Assembly: GCA_964385635.1 (NCBI GenBank)
Contig: CAYLPU010000017.1
Coordinates: forward strand, 1-63,424
Origin: CAYLPU01 sp964385635
GTDB taxonomy: Bacteria > Chloroflexota > Anaerolineae > B4-G1
Direction: 5' to 3'
DNA length: 63,424 nt
Shown: piece after piece, positions 24,990-33,920 of the stretch
Layout: every line of letters begins with the position of its first letter
Position numbering within the stretch: position 1 is the stretch's first letter
Position numbers and translations under genes: made by a program
Notes under the pieces: model-generated
The model's database searches: none
The model's input: only the letters and a program-made list of their open reading frames with translations
Told to the model about the DNA's origin: nothing

Positions 24990-25022
24990 AAGAGCCACGA
25001 AAACCGGCCGGCTTCAAGCCGG
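24990..25022. repeat. Spacer palindrome ccggcttcaagccgg
   Basis: gaaaaccggccggcttcaagccggaaacgg, a perfect hairpin in the spacer upstream of the MFS chimera. The rest of 24923-25155 shows no gene. Confidence 0.5.
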
Positions 25023-25155
25023 AAACGGCCTTCATGGCCCTTATGATCTCTAGTGCTGTTGGCGTGAAGAACGCAGTATGTGCGCGGCTAACTCTGTACG
25101 CTTTCCACCGACTTCTTGTCGGTGATAGCGACTATACCATAAACTCCAGGGGATG

Positions 25156-25317
25156 TCAAACCTCCTCGGCCTCCAGCGCCTGCCGGATAACCTCAATGGC
25201 GGCGCTGATCTGCGGCAACTCCTGCCGCAGTTGGGTCACGATCTGTGCCCCGATGCCCCCGCCCATGCCGTCAATTACTGCGATGACTATTTTGATCTCC
25301 GGGAGACGATTGTACAT
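25156..25317 (-). pseudogene. DUF3842 copy with a large internal in-frame deletion
   Basis: An open frame of 53 codons from ATG 25317. Residues ~10-35 match the DUF3842 N-terminus (IVIAVIDGMGGGIGAQIV) and residues 36-53 match its C-terminus (QISAAIEVIRQALEAEE). About 85 central residues present in the intact gene at 18203-18625 are gone, yet the frame is kept. DNA identity to the intact gene is high in both retained parts. Probably a decayed duplicate; a functional microprotein is unlikely but possible. Confidence 0.75.
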
Positions 25318-25385
25318 TGAGACGGGGCAGAGATCAAGCGCAGGCTGGAAGCCCTACGAGACCAAATCAACCTGGCAGAGCGGTG

Positions 25386-25874
25386 CTACTCACTATCGCG
25401 CCTCCTGTCGAAGGGTGGCGTCTTCTGCAACACCATCGCCTGCAGTTCGGCCAGCGCCTTCCGTGCGGCCTCACGCTCCACCGGGGTCAGCGGCAGCGCG
25501 GCGAACTCGTCTTCGTCGAGCACCCGCGTTTCCCCGTCGGGCGCGACCCACAAGTCGAGCGCCAGGTCTTCGGCAACCACCTCGTCGGCGCCGATGCGAG
25601 CCGGGCGGGTGACGTTGCAGTACCAGCCCTTCAAGCGCCCGTCGCTGGCGCGAATCTCAAAAATGTTGTACCATCGGTCGGCGCAGAAGTATTCCGTCCA
25701 GCGGTCACCGGGTTCGAGGACGACGAACCCCAGGTCCAATGGCGCTCTGTCCCACCCGGTGCGCAGCGCAATGGCGTGGCCGTCGCGCCAGAGTACCTGG
25801 CCTGGATAGGCAGTGACCTGGCGGCCGGCGTGGTCAAGTTTGCGGATTGTGACATGGATAGAGACCGGTTCCAT
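25386..25874 (-). CDS. DUF402 domain protein
   Basis: A 162-residue DUF402/FomD-like protein. It has the family pattern DRWTEYFCADRWYNIFEI, then GWYCNVTRPA and DLALDLWV with Asp/Glu residues that bind divalent metal in characterised members, which act as nucleotide phosphohydrolases. Start MEPVSIHV at 25874 fits the family; upstream in-frame codons to 25952 look non-coding. No operon partner. Confidence 0.85.
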   Translation of the reverse strand: MEPVSIHVTIRKLDHAGRQVTAYPGQVLWRDGHAIALRTGWDRAPLDLGFVVLEPGDRWTEYFCADRWYNIFEIRASDGRLKGWYCNVTRPARIGADEVVAEDLALDLWVAPDGETRVLDEDEFAALPLTPVEREAARKALAELQAMVLQKTPPFDRRRDSE

Positions 25875-26114
25875 CGAACTACATTCTACCGGAATTTGGG
25901 CACTGGCGCAAGACAGGCTGCCCCTGAACAAAGGGGCACCGAGGATAGCCATTGGGTGTTGTTATACGTGAAACGTAGCGTAGACCTGACAGGTTTCAGT
26001 AAGGATGCGCGAGGTACTAAGATACACCAGGTGGCAAATTGACAACAACAACCGCGACTTATCCAAACCTGTCAGGTCTCACTATGCATTATGCATCAGC
26101 AATGGGAGGTGACA

Positions 26115-26921
26115 ATGAGCAAGGAGGAACTTGAAGGCAGGTGGGCGCTCGTCCTGGGAGCGTCGAGCGGGTTCGGCGCGGCTACGTCACGGGCGTTGGC
26201 CAGCGCGGGGATGAACATCTTTGGCGTGCACCTTGACCTGAGGGCGACGCTTTCTCGCGCCCAGCAGGTCATGGCCGACATCGAGGCGCTGGGCCGCAAG
26301 GTGGTCTTCTTCAACACCAACGCCGCCGACGGTCGTAAGCGCGCGCGCGTGCTCGATCAGATTAAGAAGACACTGGCAGACGATCCGGCCGACAGCGTTC
26401 ACTTCGTGCTGCACTCGCTGGCCTTCGGCACGCTGCTACCCCTTATCGCCGACGCTCCCGAGGAAGCAGTCAGCGAACCGCAGATGGACATGACGTTGCG
26501 AGTGATGGCTCACAGCCTGGTCTACTGGGTGCAGCACCTGGTGCGGCGGAATCTCCTGGTGCGCGGCAGCCGGGTATACGCGCTCTCCAGTGCGGGCTCA
26601 ATCCGAGTGGCGCCAATGTATGGCGCAGTCTCGGCGGCCAAAGCGGCACTGGAAAGCCACACGCGGCAACTGGCGCTGGAGTTGGGGTCCCGGGGCATCG
26701 CTGTCAACTGTCTGCGCCCCGGCGTGACCGACACACCTGCGCTGCGTGTCATCCCAGGCCACAAGACCTACATCGCTGAGGCACTCAAGCGCAACCCCGG
26801 CGGTCGTATGACGACGACCGAGGACGTGGCGAAGACGCTAGTGGCACTGGCCGACCCGTCCATCACCTGGATCAGCGGAGCGGTCATCCCGGTGGACGGA
26901 GGGGAGATCATCGTGGGATGA
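26115..26921 (+). CDS. Enoyl-ACP reductase-like SDR (FabI/FabL type)
   Basis: A 268-residue SDR. GASSGFGAATSRALA is the cofactor loop. The active site has Y and K separated by six residues (MYGAVSAAKAAL), the Y-x6-K spacing of FabI/FabL enoyl reductases rather than Y-x3-K of classical SDRs. VHFVLHSLAFG corresponds to the conserved HSLAF block of FabI. C-terminal WISGAVIPVDGG is normal. GGAGGTGAC precedes ATG 26115 at good distance. I infer the last reduction step of fatty acid elongation; a 2,4-dienoyl or other enoyl-thioester reductase is the alternative. Confidence 0.82.
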   Translation: MSKEELEGRWALVLGASSGFGAATSRALASAGMNIFGVHLDLRATLSRAQQVMADIEALGRKVVFFNTNAADGRKRARVLDQIKKTLADDPADSVHFVLHSLAFGTLLPLIADAPEEAVSEPQMDMTLRVMAHSLVYWVQHLVRRNLLVRGSRVYALSSAGSIRVAPMYGAVSAAKAALESHTRQLALELGSRGIAVNCLRPGVTDTPALRVIPGHKTYIAEALKRNPGGRMTTTEDVAKTLVALADPSITWISGAVIPVDGGEIIVG

Positions 26922-26922
26922 T

Positions 26923-26951
26923 TTGACACTTCTCCCACGACATGATAGAAT
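26923..26951 (+). promoter_or_regulatory. Sigma70-type promoter for rpsA
   Basis: TTGACA (26923-26928) and TAGAAT (26946-26951) with a 17-base spacer, just after the stop of the upstream gene. It leaves a leader of about 220 bases before rpsA, in which I see no gene; S1 leaders are often sites of autoregulation. Confidence 0.65.
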
Positions 26952-27179
26952 ATGCGTACATTATAAGATACTGCTCCCTCCGTGCGGACCGCGACGCCGA
27001 ACCGTCTCTGACATGTTGACCTTTTCTGTGAGGTAAGCAGGGATAAGACGACCAGATTGAGTATCCGTCCAAGTCAGGCGCGATCTTGGACCCGACATCG
27101 CCCGCACGCCCGTTGAGTGCAGGTAGTGCCGGGGTTTTTAGTCGGAGGTGTAGTATCGCACGAGGAGTAATCTCAGTTG

Positions 27180-28989
27180 ATGAACATGGAAACCCCAACA
27201 GATCAAGATGCAACCGGGCAAAACCTGACCGAGCAGAGCGAGCAGAGCGAGCAGGGCTTGACCCAGCAGAGCACTCAGAGCCTGACCAAGCAGGCCCTAC
27301 AAGATGCAGCCGGGCAGGGCCTGACCGAGCAGGTACTGACTGACTATCAGGCACCCAAACGTGGAGACATCCGTACCGGCGTCGTGCTAGAGAAAAATGA
27401 GCGCGGTTTGGTCGTGGACATCGGTTCTAAGAGAGAAGGTCTCGTCCCCGCCGAAGACCTGACACGTCTGGACGCGGAAATCTGCGCCGGAATCCAGGTC
27501 GGCACCACTGTCCAGGCATTCGTGCTCCGGACCGAGGATAGGGAAGGACATCCCGTCTTGTCTATCCACCAGGCCCACCTGTACGAGGACTGGCTCAAGG
27601 CTGAACAGATGATGGAAAGCGGCGAACTCTACGATGGTGAGGTCGCTGACTACAACCGCGGTGGCGTCATCGTTATGTTCGGCAAGATTCGTGGCTTTGT
27701 CCCCGCCTCACAGACCGTGGGACTGCCCAGGCGACTGCAAGCGGAGGAACGCCGTCAGCGTCTGGAGGCCATGATCGGACAGAGAGTAGGGCTCAAGATC
27801 ATTGAGGTAGACCGCCAACGTCGCCGCCTGATTTTCTCCCAACGGCGGGCACTTCGTGCCTGGCAGGAACGACAGCGCGAGACGGTCATGTCCCAATTAA
27901 CTGAGGGAGAGACGCAGCGCGGTAGAGTCACCGACATCACCAGTTTCGGTGCTTTCGTAGACCTGGGCGGGGCCGACGGCCTGATCCACGTTTCGGAACT
28001 GAGCTGGAGCCGGGTGGACAACCCTGGCCAGGTGCTCAAGATCGGCGACGAAATAGACGTGTACATCCTCAGCGTGGACCGGGAGCGGAAACGGATCGCG
28101 CTCAGCCTCGAGAAACTCCAACCCGATCCCTGGACGCTGGTAGATGACCACTACCAGAAAGGACAGTTAGTCGAGGGACGAGTCACCCGTGTGCTGGATT
28201 TCGGCGCCTTCATCGAACTGGATCTCGGGATCGAGGGCTTGCTCCACAGCAGCGAGATGATCGGCACGCCAGAACTTCACCCTGTGGACATCGTCCATCC
28301 CGGTGAGACATTGCTGGTGAAGATCATCCGCATAGACAGCCAGAGGAAGCGACTCGCTCTGAGCGCCAGGCAGGTACGACAGGACGAGTGGGAGCGTTGG
28401 GTGGCCGAACAGCAGGCAGCCCGCGAGACCCAGGAGGCAGCAGAGGAAGAGACTGTAGCCCCAGAGGTGCAGGCAGAGACCGGCGAAGCGGCTGAGGAAG
28501 AAGCCCCAACGACCGAGGTGGTGGNNNNNNNNNNNNNNNNNNNNNNNNNNNNNNNNNNNNNNNNNNNNNNNNNNNNNNNNNNNNNNNNNNNNNNNNNNNN
28601 NNNNNNNNNNNNNNNNNNNNNNNNCCCCAACGACCGAGGTGGTGGCAAGCGAGGCGACCGAGGAAGAAACAGCGATCTCAGAAGCACAGGCAGAGGCCGG
28701 CGAAGCGGCTGAGGAAGAAGCCCCAACGACCGAGGTGGTGGCAAGCGAGGCGACCGAGGAAGAAACAGCGATCTCAGAAGCACAGGCAGAGGCCGGCGAA
28801 GCAGCTGAGGAAGAAGCCCCAACGACCGAGGTAAATGCAATGGAGGCATACGCTGAAGAATCCACGCCGGACGCAGCAGAGGAGACAGCATCCCGGATAG
28901 AAGTTCCTGTTGCTCTGGATGAGAAAGAGAAGTCGCCCAATGAAACCTTCGCTCTTGATGTCGCTTCCAAGGCGGAGGCCGTCAGTTAG
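27180..28989 (+). CDS. rpsA: Ribosomal protein S1 (four S1 domains, acidic repeat tail, assembly gap)
   Basis: S1 helps mRNA bind the 30S subunit. After a Gln/Glu-rich N-terminus come four S1 RNA-binding domains at roughly residues 60-135, 142-225, 232-310 and 317-395; the third and fourth (TSFGAFVDLGG, LDFGAFIELDL) are the most canonical. The C-terminus is an acidic tail of 32-residue repeats (EATEEETAISEAQAEAGEAA), broken by 100 N at 28525-28624. The two sides are in different frames with 100 N but would be in frame with a 75-base gap, so the gap length is nominal. GAGGAG sits upstream; TTG 27177 is an alternative start. Confidence 0.9.
28504..28836. repeat. 96-bp tandem repeat in the rpsA tail
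   Basis: The marker ccccaacgaccgaggt recurs at 28504, 28625, 28721 and 28817; the last two intervals are exactly 96 bp. The unit encodes 32 acidic residues. The scaffold gap falls inside the array. Confidence 0.85.
28525..28624. other. Scaffold gap (100 N)
   Basis: Exactly 100 undetermined bases inside the tandem array of rpsA, a conventional placeholder. Repeat phase predicts a true length of 75 + 96k bases. Confidence 0.97.
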
Positions 28990-29040
28990 CGTGCTGAGCG
29001 ATTCTCAATCATCGCAGCCAAGTGCGAAGAGGCAAACTGG

Positions 29041-29286
29041 ATGGGCAAGAAAAAAGAGGACAAAGTAGAGATAGAGGGCACTGTCATTGAGGCATTGCCA
29101 GGCACTCAGTTCCGCGTACGGCTTGACAACGGCCACGAGGTACTTGCTTACCTTTCCGGCAAGATGCGTAAGTACTACATCCGTATCCTGCTGGGCGACC
29201 GCGTGCGGCTCGAACTCTCTTCCTACGACCTGAATCGCGGCCGAATCATTTACCGCTACAAACGTACATTTCAATCAAGGCGGTAG
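29041..29286 (+). CDS. infA: Translation initiation factor IF-1
   Basis: An 81-residue single OB-fold protein with the IF-1 signature: EGTVIEALPGTQFRVRLDNG, VLAYLSGKMRKYYIRIL, GDRVRLELSSYDLNRGRIIYRYK. It occupies the ribosomal A site during initiation. It follows rpsA by about 50 bases on the same strand. The C-terminal FQSRR is slightly longer than usual and overlaps the convergent prmA end by 16 bases. Confidence 0.93.
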   Translation: MGKKKEDKVEIEGTVIEALPGTQFRVRLDNGHEVLAYLSGKMRKYYIRILLGDRVRLELSSYDLNRGRIIYRYKRTFQSRR

Positions 29287-30179
29287 CCCTGTTTTGTCAC
29301 CAGGCATACCCAGTCGTCTCTCTGCTGCCGTTCTACCAGAGTAAGCCCTTCCTGCTTCAGCGCCGCCACCACCCCTGATTCCTGATCGGCAAGAATGCCG
29401 GCAGCAACCAGCGCTCCATCAGGTCGTACCCGCATTGCGAGGCCATCCTGTACCATCTCCAGAATAACCCTCGCCAGGATGTTGACGACCACCAAGTCGT
29501 AACTCCCCGACACCTCAGACAGCGACCCATGCACTACCCTTATGGTCTCCTGCACCCCGTTGGCGACCACGTTGTCCCGTGCCGCTTTAGCCGCGACAGG
29601 GTCGTTGTCCACCGCCAGCACGCGTCCAGCGCCCAGCTTGGCCGCCTCAATCGCCAGGATACCGGAACCAGTGCCCAGGTCAAGCACATTCACCCCCGGA
29701 TACACCAGTTCCTCCAGCGCCACCAAGCACATCTGCGTCGTGGGGTGTAGCCCTGTGCCAAAAGCCATTCCAGGATCCAACCGGATAACAACGTCTTCAG
29801 GTGCAGGCGCGTAATCCCGCCACGAGGGTCGGATGACAACATGCTGGCCCACGTGCAGAACGTTCAACCGCTCCTTCCACATCTCCGCCCAGTCCGCATC
29901 AGCGACAGGACGGAAGACTGGCATGGAAACAGGGGAGATTTGATCCAGATGCCAGAGCGATTCCTCGATGCGGCGCTTGTTGGCCCGCAGTTGGTCATCG
30001 GCTGGTAAGTAAGCCCTGACAATCACCGGGCCCGCGTTCCACCCCTCGGGCCCGGCTTCAATGACCACCCCACGATGGGCGTAACGCGAGAGAACCTCGG
30101 CTACCGCCTCCGCGGCCTCGTTCCCCACCGTTACGCTGACCTCAAGCCACTCCATGCTGGATATGGATGCCGGTGTCAC
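29271..30179 (-). CDS. prmA: Ribosomal protein L11 methyltransferase
   Basis: A 302-residue PrmA. The N-terminal substrate domain (to ~110) precedes a Rossmann SAM domain with VLDLGTGSGILAIEAAKLGA, the acidic VLAVDNDP and the catalytic-region LVVVNILARVI. GMAFGTGLHPTTQMCL just before motif I is diagnostic. The GTG start at 30179 overlaps dnaJ's TGA (GTGA); ATG at 30155 (MEWLEVS) is the alternative and fits homologues better. Last gene of the hrcA-grpE-dnaK-dnaJ transcript. Confidence 0.92.
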   Translation of the reverse strand: MTPASISSMEWLEVSVTVGNEAAEAVAEVLSRYAHRGVVIEAGPEGWNAGPVIVRAYLPADDQLRANKRRIEESLWHLDQISPVSMPVFRPVADADWAEMWKERLNVLHVGQHVVIRPSWRDYAPAPEDVVIRLDPGMAFGTGLHPTTQMCLVALEELVYPGVNVLDLGTGSGILAIEAAKLGAGRVLAVDNDPVAAKAARDNVVANGVQETIRVVHGSLSEVSGSYDLVVVNILARVILEMVQDGLAMRVRPDGALVAAGILADQESGVVAALKQEGLTLVERQQRDDWVCLVTKQGYRLD

Positions 30180-31303
30180 AGGCCGAAAAACTCCTGTACT
30201 CCGTCAACAAAACTGCGCTTCCCTTGCAAGACACTCTCCGGCTCCAACGTTTCGCTCAGTTCCTGGAAGAGACGCTTCTGCTGGCGGGAAAGTTTGGTCG
30301 GAACGACAACCTGCACCAGCACCAGTTCGTCGCCCCGGCCGTTTTGTCGCAAGTGGGGTATCCCTTTGTTGCGCAACCGCAGCACGGTGCCGCTCTGGGT
30401 CCCGGGAGAGATAGAGATTTCATCCTCACCTTCCAAAGTGGGCACTTTCACCTCTGCCCCCAACGCCGCCTGAGCCAGGTTGACCTGCAACTCAACGATG
30501 ATGTCGTCATCACGCCGCTGGAAGATGGGATGAGGTTCCACACTCAGGACGACATAGAGATTGCCGAAGGAGCCGTCCCGCTCCCCCATCTCTCCTTCGC
30601 CCGCCAGCCGGATTTGGGTACCGCCATCCACGCCGGGGGGGACAGTGACAGTAAGCCTGCGAGAGACGTAGACCCGCCCCTTGCCACCACACAGGGAACA
30701 AGGAAGTGAGATCGTCTTCCCCTCGCCCTGGCAGACAGGACAGGTGGTGACACTGACGAAGGAGCCAAGGATGGAACGCTGCACCCGCCGCACCTGCCCG
30801 GTACCCTTGCACTCCGAGCAGCGGACCGGCGACGTCCCTGGCTCGGCCCCGCTGCCTCCGCACTCCGGGCACGTGTCATAGCGCATGACCTCAATCTCTT
30901 TCTCACACCCAAAGGCTGCTTCCTCAAAGGTCAGATGCAAGTCATAGCGCAGATCGGCGCCACGCCGCGGCCCTCGGCGGGTAGAGGTGCGAAATCCAAA
31001 CCCCCGCCCGAAAACATCCTCGAAAATCTCGAAGGGGTCACGGAAGCCGAAGTCAAAGCCGAAGCCCACGCCGCCGGGCCTCGTGTGGCCAAACCGGTCG
31101 TAAGTAACCCGCTTCTCGGGGTCGGAGAGCACCTCATAGGCTTCGTTGATCTCCTTGAAGCGTGCCTCGGTGTCGGGCACATCGCTGACGTCGGGGTGAT
31201 ACTGACGCGCCAGCCGCCGATAGGATTTCTTGATCTCTTCCTGGGTCGCCGAGCGGCCGACCCCCAGCACCTCGTAATAGTCCCGCTGGCTACTCATACC
31301 CAT
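30176..31303 (-). CDS. dnaJ: Chaperone DnaJ
   Basis: A 375-residue class I J-protein that stimulates DnaK ATPase. The J domain has the HPD motif (RQYHPDVS); a G/F linker (GFGFDFGFRDPF) follows; the zinc domain has four CxxCxGxG repeats (CPECGGSG, CSECKGTG, CPVCQGEG, CSLCGGKG); then the two C-terminal beta domains. Start may be ATG 31303 or 31297; neither has a strong ribosome site. Confidence 0.96.
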   Translation of the reverse strand: MGMSSQRDYYEVLGVGRSATQEEIKKSYRRLARQYHPDVSDVPDTEARFKEINEAYEVLSDPEKRVTYDRFGHTRPGGVGFGFDFGFRDPFEIFEDVFGRGFGFRTSTRRGPRRGADLRYDLHLTFEEAAFGCEKEIEVMRYDTCPECGGSGAEPGTSPVRCSECKGTGQVRRVQRSILGSFVSVTTCPVCQGEGKTISLPCSLCGGKGRVYVSRRLTVTVPPGVDGGTQIRLAGEGEMGERDGSFGNLYVVLSVEPHPIFQRRDDDIIVELQVNLAQAALGAEVKVPTLEGEDEISISPGTQSGTVLRLRNKGIPHLRQNGRGDELVLVQVVVPTKLSRQQKRLFQELSETLEPESVLQGKRSFVDGVQEFFGL

Positions 31304-31355
31304 TCAACAAGAAGTTCATCCGGTCACCCACCCGTCTACCACCTATGTTTACTCG

Positions 31356-33248
31356 CTACGTTTCGCTGAACTCGCCCTCGATAACGTCTTCCTCACCACC
31401 CTCAGGTGGTTCGTCACCGGGCGGTGGGGACGCACCTGGGCCAGCCTCTTGGTACATTGCCGCCCCCACTTGCTGTATCACCTGACTCAACTCATCCGCA
31501 CGCCGACGAATGGCGCTGACGTCGCTACCCTGGAGAGCACTCTTGAGCACTTCGATCTTGGCTTCCGCATCAGAGCGCAGGTCAGATGGCACTTTGTCTC
31601 CCTGCTCTCGCAGGAACTTCTCGGCGCTGTAGACAGCATTGTCGGCAATGTTACGCGCCTCGATCTCCTCCTTCTTCTGCTGGTCCTGTTCACGGTACCG
31701 CTCAGCCTCCTGGACCATACGCCCAACCTCTTCGTCAGAAAGGCCGCTGGAGGGGACAACCTGCATCGACTGTTCACGGCCAGTGGCCTTGTCCTGGGCG
31801 GAAACGTTGAGGATGCCGTTGGCGTCGATGTCGAAGGTGACATCGATCTTGGGAATGCCCCGGGGCGCAGGCGGGATGCCATCGAGGATGAACCTCCCCA
31901 GACTCTTGTTGTCGGCTGCCATGGGACGCTCCCCTTGCACGACGTGGATCTCCACCTGCATCTGGCCATTGGTGGCGGTGGAGAAGATCTGGCCCTTACG
32001 GGTGGGGATGGTGGTGTTACGTTCGATAAGCGAGGTAGCCACGCCGCCCAGGGTCTCAATGCTCAGTGTCAGCGGGGTCACGTCGAGCAGGAGGACATCC
32101 TTGACCTCTCCACCAAGGACGCCAGCCTGGATCGCCGCGCCGAGGCCGACCACCTCGTCGGGGTTGACCCCCTTGTGGGGCTCCTTGCCGAAGTACTCGA
32201 TTACCTTCTGCTGGATGGCCGGCATACGGGTCATACCGCCCACCAGGATGACCTCGTCAATGCCGGAGGGCTTCAGTTTAGCATCAGCAAGCGCCTGCTT
32301 GCAAGGTCCAGTAGTGCGCTCGATCAGGTCCTCGGTCAGTTGCTCCAACTTGGCCCGGGTGAGTTTCATCTGCAGGTGTTTTGGACCGGAGGCATCGGCG
32401 GTGATGAAGGGAAGGTTGATCTCCGTCTCCATTACCGTGCTCAGTTCGACCTTGGCTTTCTCACACGCCTCCTTCAGCCGCTGAAGAGCCTGTCGGTCTT
32501 CCCGTAAGTCAATGCCCCGTTCCTTCCTGAACTCGCCGGCCACCCAGTCAATAACGCGCTGATCCCAGTCATCGCCTCCCAGGAAGGTGTCGCCACTGGT
32601 CGAGCGCACTTCGAAGACACCATCACCAACGTCAAGGACGGATACGTCGAAGGTACCACCGCCCAAATCGAAGACGACAATGGTCTCGTCCTTTCTCTTG
32701 TCGAGACCATAGGCCAGCGAAGATGCCGTCGGCTCGTTGATGATGCGCAATACCTCCAGCCCAGCGACCCGGCCAGCGTCCTTGGTCGCCTGACGCTGGC
32801 TGTCATTGAAGTAGGCTGGGACAGTGATGACCGCCTGGGTAATCTCCTCCCCCAGGTAAGCCTCAGCGTCTGCCTTGATCTTCTGTAAGATCATAGCCGA
32901 GATTTCCGGCGGGCTGTACTCCTTGTCCCCCATCCAGACCCGTATGTCACCATTAGGAGCCTCCGTGACCTTGTAGGGTACTAACCGCAGCGCCCGCCGC
33001 ACCTCTGGGTCATTGAACTTACGGCCCATAAAGCGTTTGATAGAGAAAATGGTATTCTCGGGGTTGACGACAGCCTGCCGCTTGGCAACCTGCCCGGCCA
33101 TGCGCTCCCCCGTCTTGGGGTTGATGGCCATAACTGAGGGAAACAACCGACCCCCTTCAGCGCTGGGGATGACAGTAGACTCGCCACCCAACATCACTGC
33201 ACAAACCGAGTTAGTCGTGCCTAGATCAATACCGATAATCTTGCCCAT
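31356..33248 (-). CDS. dnaK: Chaperone DnaK (Hsp70)
   Basis: A 630-residue Hsp70. ATPase hallmarks: IGIDLGTTNSV at the N-terminus, FDLGGGTFDVSVLDVGDG, and VILVGGMTRMP. The substrate domain has VTPLTLSIETLGG and NTTIPTRK, and the lid ends in an acidic disordered tail (EEDVIEGEFSE). Six bases downstream of grpE, about 50 upstream of dnaJ. Confidence 0.97.
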   Translation of the reverse strand: MGKIIGIDLGTTNSVCAVMLGGESTVIPSAEGGRLFPSVMAINPKTGERMAGQVAKRQAVVNPENTIFSIKRFMGRKFNDPEVRRALRLVPYKVTEAPNGDIRVWMGDKEYSPPEISAMILQKIKADAEAYLGEEITQAVITVPAYFNDSQRQATKDAGRVAGLEVLRIINEPTASSLAYGLDKRKDETIVVFDLGGGTFDVSVLDVGDGVFEVRSTSGDTFLGGDDWDQRVIDWVAGEFRKERGIDLREDRQALQRLKEACEKAKVELSTVMETEINLPFITADASGPKHLQMKLTRAKLEQLTEDLIERTTGPCKQALADAKLKPSGIDEVILVGGMTRMPAIQQKVIEYFGKEPHKGVNPDEVVGLGAAIQAGVLGGEVKDVLLLDVTPLTLSIETLGGVATSLIERNTTIPTRKGQIFSTATNGQMQVEIHVVQGERPMAADNKSLGRFILDGIPPAPRGIPKIDVTFDIDANGILNVSAQDKATGREQSMQVVPSSGLSDEEVGRMVQEAERYREQDQQKKEEIEARNIADNAVYSAEKFLREQGDKVPSDLRSDAEAKIEVLKSALQGSDVSAIRRRADELSQVIQQVGAAMYQEAGPGASPPPGDEPPEGGEEDVIEGEFSET

Positions 33249-33254
33249 TGTACA

Positions 33255-33848
33255 CTACTCCTTATTCTCAATTATGTCGCCATCTCCCTCGGGCTGAGGG
33301 GTTGGGGCTTTGGCTACTCGCACCAACGCAGGCCGCAGCACCCGCTCGCCAAGCATGTACCCCCGTTGCACCTCGCCGATGATCTGACCATCCTCGTGAC
33401 CCAAAACTTCCTCGTGCGTCACAGCCTGATGGTAGCGGGGATCAAACGCCTGCCCCTCGGTCTCAATGGGCTTGATGCCCTCGGATTCGAGAATAGCATC
33501 CAGTTTGTGCTTGATCAAAAAAACACCCTCACACCAGGTCAGTCGACTCAAATCAACAGGCAGGGTTGCGATAGCCCGATCGAAGTCGTCTACGATGGGG
33601 AGCAGGTTGCGCAACAAAGCCGCGTTAGTGAGCGTCGCCACCTGTGCCCGCTCCGCCTCCTGCCGCTTCTTGTAATTAGAGAACTCCGCCTGCGCCCGCT
33701 GCCAGCCGTCAAGGTACTCGGCAGCCTGAGCCTTGGCCTTTTCCAACTCCTCACTTAGTTTCTCCAGTTCTTCCTCTGCCCCTTCCGGCTCACCCTCAAC
33801 TTCAGCCGCTTCCTCCATCTCAATCCCGGTTTCCTTCTCTTGTGCCAC
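33255..33848 (-). CDS. grpE: Nucleotide exchange factor GrpE
   Basis: About 197 residues. A Glu-rich N-terminus and long coiled coil (KAKAQAAEYLDGWQRAQAEF) lead to the conserved beta domain with KGYMLGERVLRPALVRVA-like ending (QRGYMLGERVLRPALV). It releases ADP from DnaK. GTG 33848 is favoured as start since AAGGAGG lies seven bases upstream; the frame is open to 33881. Confidence 0.92.
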   Translation of the reverse strand: MAQEKETGIEMEEAAEVEGEPEGAEEELEKLSEELEKAKAQAAEYLDGWQRAQAEFSNYKKRQEAERAQVATLTNAALLRNLLPIVDDFDRAIATLPVDLSRLTWCEGVFLIKHKLDAILESEGIKPIETEGQAFDPRYHQAVTHEEVLGHEDGQIIGEVQRGYMLGERVLRPALVRVAKAPTPQPEGDGDIIENKE

Positions 33849-33920
33849 CCTGAAACCTCCTTGCTGCCAGATTGTCGTCATTTGTCATTTGTCATTCGTC
33901 GTTCGCCATTAGATTACCGC

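Noticed and set aside
31449..32507. Long plus-strand open frame opposite dnaK
   Set aside because: It is the antisense shadow of a conserved Hsp70 frame, without ribosome site or recognisable protein.
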